DNA of 64,000 nt from Phycisphaerales bacterium (GTDB taxonomy: Bacteria; Planctomycetota; UBA1135; UBA2386). This document shows positions 59,160-64,000 of this stretch, one piece after another. The position numbers were made by a program, and so were the translations under genes. The stretch is from NCBI GenBank assembly GCA_020247305.1, contig JADCJE010000047.1:1-64000 (forward strand). Reading direction: 5' to 3'. The notes under the pieces are model-generated. The model searched no databases, was not told the DNA's origin, and was given only the letters and a program-made list of their open reading frames with translations. The first letter of the stretch is position 1. The number at the start of each line of letters is the position of its first letter.

Positions 59160-62098
59160 CAGTCGCCGAACGTGTCGGGTGTGTCGACGGGGGGCGGGGG
59201 CGGCGGCGCTGCGGGTCCGCCGCCGACGTCGGCCGGCGGGGGCGGCGGACGGTAGTCGTCGACCCCGTCCTCCGGCACGCGCGGCGCGCGCTTCTTCTGT
59301 CGGCCCTTGCCCTCGACGATGCTGCCGAAGGTCGGCACGCGCTTGGGGTCGAGTTCGACGTCGAACGCCGACAGGTCGAGCGCCGTCGGTTCGATCACGT
59401 CGACTTCGCCGCGGCGGTCGCGGTAGCGCGGCACGACGTCGACGTCGCGCGGGCGGCCATGGCCCTGGCCGCGATCGCGGTCCCGGCCGCGCCGGCCGCC
59501 GCGCTCGCGGCGCGAGCCGCGATCGCCACCGTGCTGGCTACCTTGCTGGCCACCCTGGCCATGCTGTTGGCCGCGCTGCGACTGGCCGTGGCGTTGCCGG
59601 TTGCCCTGCTGCTGGGGACCCTGCTGCTGGGGACCCTGCTGCTTGGGACCCTGCTGGCCGCCTTGGCCATGGCGCTGCGGTTGCTGGTGGCGCGGCTGCG
59701 CGTGCTGCGGCCGCGGCGGTTGCCCGCCGGCGTTCGCCGTCGCTTCCGCCGGATGCTCGCCGCCGTGGCCCGGTTGGTCGCCGTCGTCGCGGCCACGGCC
59801 GCGGCCCCGCCGGCGACGGCGCCGCCGCCGGCCGCCTTCGCCCTGTGCGCGCGGGTCACCCTGCGCCTGCGGTTCGTCGTCGCCCGACTCGCCCTCGCCG
59901 TGCGCGTGCGCGTCGGCCGTCGGCGCGAAGGCCTCGGCGTCGTCGTCATCGCAGGGGCCGGCGGCGCCGGCCGCGCTCAGGCCACCGCGGTCGCGGTCGG
60001 TGTCAGCGTCCGTTGCTGCGCCGTGTGGGGCGTCCGGAGCGACGGCGTCTTCGCCGTCGCTCGGCGCGTCGGGGCTGCCGTGCACGCCGCTGTCCGGGCC
60101 GCCGCTGTCCGGGCCGCCGCTGTCCGGGCCGCCGCTGTCCGGGCCGCTGCTGTCCGGGCCGCTGCGGCCGCGGCCGCGCCGACGCCGGCGGCGCCGCCGC
60201 TTGCGGCCGCCATCGTCGGGGCCGAGCGGGGCATCGTCGTTGGAGCCGCTGGCCGCGTCGGTCGCCGCCGGAGCGGCGGGTGCTGCGTCGGTGAGCGGCA
60301 GGTCCCCCTCGACGTCGACATCGGTTTCGTCCTCGACGCCTTCCGGCGCGTAGACATCGGCTTCGGGGGGGGATTCGCCACCGGCGACCTCGTCGTCCGG
60401 CGCAGCGAGCGCGCCCGCCGCGGCGGGCGGTGCTTCGTCGTCGGCGCTGCTGCCGACGGCGGCGTCGGCAGGGGATTCGTCGCGACGGCCACCGCGGCGC
60501 CGACGCCGGCGCCGACGGCGGCGACCGGGTTCGCCCGGTTCGCTGGGCTGTTGCCACGGATTGCCCGGCGCGACGTCGCCGTCGGCGGGATCGACCGCGG
60601 CGAGCGCGGCTTCGGTGTTGGCGCGGTCCTCGTCGTACGGCGGCGCGTCGTCGTCCACGGGCTGGGCGTCCACCGTCTCGCTGTCCACCGTCTCGGTCGC
60701 CGCCGCCTCGGCGTCCATCGGCTCGTTCGCCGCGTCGTCGCCGTGTCGCGCTTCGCCGTGTTCGGAATGCGCGTCGTGGCGGCGGCCGCGGCGCGCGTCG
60801 CGATCACCGTGCCGTTCGTCGGCGTCGTGCCGTTCGAAGCCGCCGTGCGCCTCGTTGGCCAGTTGCTGCCAGCGCTCGACCAGCGCCGGATCGAGGCCGA
60901 GCGCGTCGGCGCGCAGGCTGAACAGATCGAGCGCTTCGAGGAAGTACGGACCGTGCAGGAAGCCTTCGACGCGGAAGCGCTTCTCGTCGTCGGTCTGCAC
61001 GAAGCGCCGCTGCACGCCGCAGATGCGCTTGACGCAGCCGGCGTCCTTGCGCGGCAGGCGCAGGGCGGCGCACATCGGGCCGAGCAGGTCCTCGGCGACC
61101 AGCGACGGGCTGCGGTCGGGGTGGCGCGCCGCCCGCTTCTCGACGGCGCCGACCAGCAGCGCGCCGAGCAGCACGCCGTTCTGCGGCTTGTTGCCGTCCT
61201 GGATCGAGCGGTCGAGGGCGTCGAGCGTGCGCCAGAAGTCCGTGCGTTCGTCCGCGTCGGCGCGGTCGAGGAAGTCGCTGACGATCGGCAGCAGGGTGCG
61301 CAGGGCGCCGACCTCGCGCAGGATCTTGAAGCTGTCGAAGGCGTGGCCGCTGCGCAACAGCCGCAGGATCTCCTCCAGCACGCGCGGCGGGGCGCTGCGC
61401 ACGAGGTCGTCGGACGTCTCGCACATTGCGGCGAACGTCTCGTCCTCGATGGCGAAGCCCAGGCGCGCGGCGAACTTGGCGGCGCGCAGGATGCGCACCG
61501 GGTCCTCGCGGAAGCGCACGCGCGGGTCGCCGATCGTGCGGATCAGCCGCGCCTCGAGGTCGCGCAGGCCGTCGCAGTAGTCGAGGATCGTGTCGCGCGT
61601 CGGGTCGAGGAGCAGCGCGTTGACGGTGAAGTCGCGGCGCAGCGCGTCCTCCTCTGCCGTGCCGAACTCGTTGTCCCGCGTGATCAGCACGTCCTCGCCT
61701 TCGTCGGACGGCTCCGGCGGACGGCGGAACGTCGAGCACTCCAGGATCTTCGTGTTGCCGTGGAAGTGCAGGTGGGCGAGTTTGAAGCGCCGGCCGATGA
61801 TGCGGCAGTTGCGCGGGAAGACGCGCTTGACCTGCTGCGGCCGGGCCTCGGTCGCGATGTCGTAGTCCTTGGGCGTGCGGCCGAGCAGCAGGTCGCGCAC
61901 GCAGCCGCCCACGAGGTAGCCCTCGAAGCCCGACTTGATCAGGCGTTGGGTGGCGCGGACCGCGTCCTCGTCGAGCAACGACAGGTCCAGGCCCGTCGGG
62001 GAAAGGATCGTCGGTTCGATCGTCGTAGTCCTGCGGTTGAAACCCTTGAAGGCCAGCGGTGTACCGCTTCCGCGTCGCTGCTGCCAGCAGCAACCCAA
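59156..62098 (-). CDS. pcnB: Poly(A) polymerase/CCA-adding-type nucleotidyltransferase with long disordered tail
   Basis: A 980-residue protein. Residues about 40-430 are a class II nucleotidyltransferase: GYLVGGCVRDLLLGRTPKDYDIATEARPQQVKRVFPRNCRIIGRRFKLAHLHF has the G-G and D-x-D motifs, and EEDALRRDFTVNALLLDPTRDTILDYCDGLRDLEARLIRTIGDPRVRFREDPVRILRAAKFAARLGF the template-binding motifs. Lengths and the RRPPE segment suit PcnB. The next 550 residues are acidic and Arg-rich low-complexity: three R8-R10 tracts, five GPDSG-type repeats, Gln/Gly repeats and a Pro-rich end. This tail is far longer than that of E. coli PcnB. The N-terminal 30 residues are uncertain. Coupled to panB by GTGA. Confidence 0.88.
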   Translation of the reverse strand: MGCCWQQRRGSGTPLAFKGFNRRTTTIEPTILSPTGLDLSLLDEDAVRATQRLIKSGFEGYLVGGCVRDLLLGRTPKDYDIATEARPQQVKRVFPRNCRIIGRRFKLAHLHFHGNTKILECSTFRRPPEPSDEGEDVLITRDNEFGTAEEDALRRDFTVNALLLDPTRDTILDYCDGLRDLEARLIRTIGDPRVRFREDPVRILRAAKFAARLGFAIEDETFAAMCETSDDLVRSAPPRVLEEILRLLRSGHAFDSFKILREVGALRTLLPIVSDFLDRADADERTDFWRTLDALDRSIQDGNKPQNGVLLGALLVGAVEKRAARHPDRSPSLVAEDLLGPMCAALRLPRKDAGCVKRICGVQRRFVQTDDEKRFRVEGFLHGPYFLEALDLFSLRADALGLDPALVERWQQLANEAHGGFERHDADERHGDRDARRGRRHDAHSEHGEARHGDDAANEPMDAEAAATETVDSETVDAQPVDDDAPPYDEDRANTEAALAAVDPADGDVAPGNPWQQPSEPGEPGRRRRRRRRRRGGRRDESPADAAVGSSADDEAPPAAAGALAAPDDEVAGGESPPEADVYAPEGVEDETDVDVEGDLPLTDAAPAAPAATDAASGSNDDAPLGPDDGGRKRRRRRRRRGRGRSGPDSSGPDSGGPDSGGPDSGGPDSGVHGSPDAPSDGEDAVAPDAPHGAATDADTDRDRGGLSAAGAAGPCDDDDAEAFAPTADAHAHGEGESGDDEPQAQGDPRAQGEGGRRRRRRRRGRGRGRDDGDQPGHGGEHPAEATANAGGQPPRPQHAQPRHQQPQRHGQGGQQGPKQQGPQQQGPQQQGNRQRHGQSQRGQQHGQGGQQGSQHGGDRGSRRERGGRRGRDRDRGQGHGRPRDVDVVPRYRDRRGEVDVIEPTALDLSAFDVELDPKRVPTFGSIVEGKGRQKKRAPRVPEDGVDDYRPPPPPADVGGGPAAPPPPPPVDTPDTFGDW
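59606..59655 (-). repeat. Tandem 15-bp repeats in pcnB tail (QQGPQ)
   Basis: Units of CTGCTGCTGGGGACC-type repeat about three times and encode the QQGP motifs near the C-terminus of PcnB. Confidence 0.7.
60091..60165 (-). repeat. Five 15-bp tandem repeats in pcnB tail (GPDSG)
   Basis: The plus-strand unit TGTCCGGGCCGCCGC occurs five times head to tail, the last two with one change (GCTGC). On the coding strand it gives GPDSG repeats within the disordered tail. Copy number may vary by slippage. Confidence 0.85.
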
Positions 62099-62122
62099 GC
62101 GCTTGCGCCGCGGCGTCGCGGT

Positions 62123-62791
62123 TCAGGCCTGCAGGCCGCCGTCGATCGTCAGCACCTGGCCGGTCACGTAGGCCCCGGCGTCCGACAGCAGGTAACGCAC
62201 CATCGCCACCACGTCGTCGACGTGGCCGAGCCGTCCCGCCGGGACCCGCGGCAGCATGCGCGCCTGGCTCGCCCGGTGGCTGTGGGGGTGGTCGATCAGT
62301 CCGGGGGCGATGACGTTCACGGTCAGGCCGGCGCTGGCGACCTCGAGGGCCAGCGAGCGCGCGAGCTGCACCAACGCCGCCTTGGCGGCGAAGTACGCCG
62401 GCGCGCGCAGCATGCCGCGGTCCTTGTCGACCCCGGCGGCGGCGAACAGCACCACCCGGCCGCGGCGGGCCGCCGCCATCGCCGGCACGACCGCCTGCAC
62501 GGCGTGGAAGGCGGTGTCGACGTTGCTGGTGAACAGGTGGCGCCACGTCGGCAGGTCGGTGCCGAGCAGCGGTTGCTCGGCGAAGTCGCCGACTGTGTGC
62601 ACGAGCGCGTAGGGCGCGCCACGGGCGGCGAGCAGCGCCGAAGTGGCGCGCCGCAGGGCGGCCGGGTCGGCCGCGTCGACGCCGCCGCGCCGCGTCCAGA
62701 CCACCGCGTCGTCGCCGAACGCGGCAGCGACGGCGGCGCCGATGCCTTGGCCGCCGCCGAGCACCAGCACCGGTCCCGGCGGCCGCGTCAC
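62123..62791 (-). CDS. Short-chain dehydrogenase/reductase
   Basis: A 222-residue NAD(P)-dependent SDR. A GTG start overlaps the permease stop (GTGA). The nucleotide loop PVLVLGGGQGIGAAVAAAFG is at residues 6-25. The catalytic Y-x-x-x-K is in APAYFAAKAALVQLARSLALEVASAGLTVNVIAPGLI. The usual catalytic Ser about 13 residues before the Tyr is not seen (VLFAAAGVDKDRG), so activity may differ. The end AYVTGQVLTIDGGL is standard. It is short compared with typical 250-residue SDRs. Substrate unknown. Confidence 0.85.
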   Translation of the reverse strand: MTRPPGPVLVLGGGQGIGAAVAAAFGDDAVVWTRRGGVDAADPAALRRATSALLAARGAPYALVHTVGDFAEQPLLGTDLPTWRHLFTSNVDTAFHAVQAVVPAMAAARRGRVVLFAAAGVDKDRGMLRAPAYFAAKAALVQLARSLALEVASAGLTVNVIAPGLIDHPHSHRASQARMLPRVPAGRLGHVDDVVAMVRYLLSDAGAYVTGQVLTIDGGLQA

Positions 62792-64000
62792 GACTGGCGC
62801 AGCCACGACAGGATCTCGCGCAGCTTCGGCGGGTTGCCGGTCATCAGCACGCCGACGCGGAAGACCTTGCCGGCCGCGCGCATGGTCAGCCAGATGGTGG
62901 CGAGCAGCAGCACGGAGGTGCCGATGTACTCCCACGTCGCCGGCGGGCCGCCGGCGCGGTTCATCATGGTGAACGGCGTGAAGAACGGGATCCAGCTGAG
63001 GATCTTGGCGACGGTGCCGTTCGGCTCCTGGCCGATGAAGACCATCGACAGCAGCGGGATCATCAGCGCCATCATCACCGGCTGGGTCAGGTTCTGCGCC
63101 TCCTTCAGGGTGTTGCAGGCCGCGCCGATCGCGACCAGGACCGCGGCGTACAGCAGGTAGCCGGACAGGAAGTAGAAGGCGAACGACAGCAGGTAGCCGC
63201 CGTTCTGCAGCGTCATGAACACCGCCATGATCGCGCTGCCGCCCGAGACGCCGAGCAGCGTCGGCACGGTCCACCCCGCCGCGAGCGCGAACACCACCCA
63301 GACCAGCACCATGGTCATGCCCGTGGCCGCGATGCCCCAGATCTTGCCCTGCATGAGCTGCGTCGGACTGACCGAGCTGAGCAGCACCTCGATGATGCGG
63401 TTGCTCTTCTCCTCGACGGTGTTGGTCAGCAGCATGCTGGCGACGCCGAGGATCGCCATCCACAGGAAGTAGACGAAGCCGACCGGCGCCCACTGGTCGA
63501 CGACGTTTTCCTTCTTGACGTCGGCGGTGCCGCCCTTGCTGTCGGCCTGCAGCGGCTTGCAGACGACCTGTTCCTGGATGTGCGCCGCGACCTTGGGGGC
63601 GATGTCCGCCGCCTTGATGCGGTCCTTCTGCACGACCCGCGTCAGCGCCGACTCGTAGCTCGTGCGCAGGCCGACGTCGGTGAAGTTGTTGGAGACGTAG
63701 CGGAAGTCGTCGACCGTGTTGGCGGGGTCGGCGCCGAGCACGAAGTAGGCGAACAGCTCGCCCTTGTGCACGCGCTGGCCGAGCTCGCGCTGGACCTCCT
63801 GGGGGTCCGTGGCGGCGATGCCGAGCTGCTGCGTCGACACGTACTCGTAGCGCCGGCTCGCGCCGAGCTCGCCCAGGCGCGCGAGGTCCTTGGCGTCCTG
63901 GCGGCCGACCCAGTCGAGCACCGCCTTCAGCTGGTCGGCCGACGGCTCGCCCGCCGTCGTCGGGCCGGCCTTGTCGCGCAGATCCTGCATCTGCGGGTCG
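62788..64000 (-). CDS. ABC transporter permease, NatB/ABC-2 type (5' partial)
   Basis: The frame is open to the right edge, so the start is beyond the window; 404 residues are visible. A large periplasmic domain (RLGELGASRRYEYVSTQQLG and FRYVSNNFTDVG) is followed by about six transmembrane segments: QWAPVGFVYFLWMAILGVASMLLTNTVEEKSNRIIEVLLSSVSPTQLMQGKI is the classic NatB/ABC-2 segment, and PVMMALMIPLLSMVFIGQEPNGTVAKILSWIPFFTPFTMMNR another. In the family it works with an ATPase such as NatA, probably encoded upstream outside the window, in efflux of sodium or drugs. It is coupled to the SDR gene. Confidence 0.9.
   Translation of the reverse strand, partial: DPQMQDLRDKAGPTTAGEPSADQLKAVLDWVGRQDAKDLARLGELGASRRYEYVSTQQLGIAATDPQEVQRELGQRVHKGELFAYFVLGADPANTVDDFRYVSNNFTDVGLRTSYESALTRVVQKDRIKAADIAPKVAAHIQEQVVCKPLQADSKGGTADVKKENVVDQWAPVGFVYFLWMAILGVASMLLTNTVEEKSNRIIEVLLSSVSPTQLMQGKIWGIAATGMTMVLVWVVFALAAGWTVPTLLGVSGGSAIMAVFMTLQNGGYLLSFAFYFLSGYLLYAAVLVAIGAACNTLKEAQNLTQPVMMALMIPLLSMVFIGQEPNGTVAKILSWIPFFTPFTMMNRAGGPPATWEYIGTSVLLLATIWLTMRAAGKVFRVGVLMTGNPPKLREILSWLRQS

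Overview
This is a very GC-rich (roughly 70% by eye), gene-dense bacterial chromosome segment. Several features point to a planctomycete-type organism: secreted proteins ending in an Ala/Leu/Asn/Pro-rich beta domain, a sulfatase-modifying-factor-like lipoprotein, a multihaem cytochrome beside a sorbosone-dehydrogenase-like propeller and a ThuA protein, GspG-like pseudopilin domains, and a TonB receptor (so an outer membrane). This assignment is inference from gene style, not from a marker gene. About 48 genes are supported. No rRNA, tRNA or CRISPR array was seen.

Layout. 1-5 kb: a partial TraB/GumN-like protein with a GspG-like tail, an M28 peptidase, TerC and a secreted propeller protein. 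5-11 kb: rqcH, ndk, gnd, a HEAT-repeat protein and a secreted unknown. 11-18 kb, all minus strand: prfC, a nucleotidyltransferase, a deiodinase-SGNH selenoprotein, an SUMF1-like lipoprotein, and eboB/eboA homologues. 18-28 kb, mostly plus strand: lgt, a large lipoprotein, queC, a pseudopilin (minus), folP, a rhomboid protease and a TonB receptor. 28-34 kb: a coiled-coil protein and an actin-like ATPase, then a large amidase (minus) and PrsW. 34-41 kb, minus: chorismate mutase, serine dehydratase, ThuA protein, PQQ-type dehydrogenase and a penta-CxxCH cytochrome. 41-49 kb, plus: an HExxH protein, a U32 peptidase, a membrane protein (minus), purD, Fur and an NtrC-type regulator. 49-64 kb, minus: a secreted Cys/His protein, a RAYT transposase, a LOG protein, a lipoprotein, purQ, purL, panB, a poly(A) polymerase with a huge disordered tail, an SDR and a NatB-type permease.

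How genes work together. Many neighbours overlap by four bases (GTGA or ATGA), so translational coupling is common: terC/M28, SUMF1-like/selenoprotein, lipoprotein/queC, folP/rhomboid, cytochrome/dehydrogenase, fur/ntrC, purL/purQ, lipoprotein/LOG, pcnB/panB and permease/SDR. purL, purQ and purD cover de novo purine synthesis steps; panB and folP belong to cofactor pathways.

The most notable points are: (1) an in-frame UGA at 15092-15094 inside an iodothyronine-deiodinase-like motif, followed by a bacterial SECIS-like hairpin, in a protein whose C-terminal half is an SGNH hydrolase; (2) an eboA-eboB pair without the rest of the ebo cluster nearby; (3) a RAYT transposase close to a 178-bp inverted-repeat element and related copies that abut gene stop codons; (4) a bacterial actin paired with an Ala-rich coiled-coil protein; (5) a 980-residue poly(A) polymerase whose second half is an Arg-rich, repeat-built tail.
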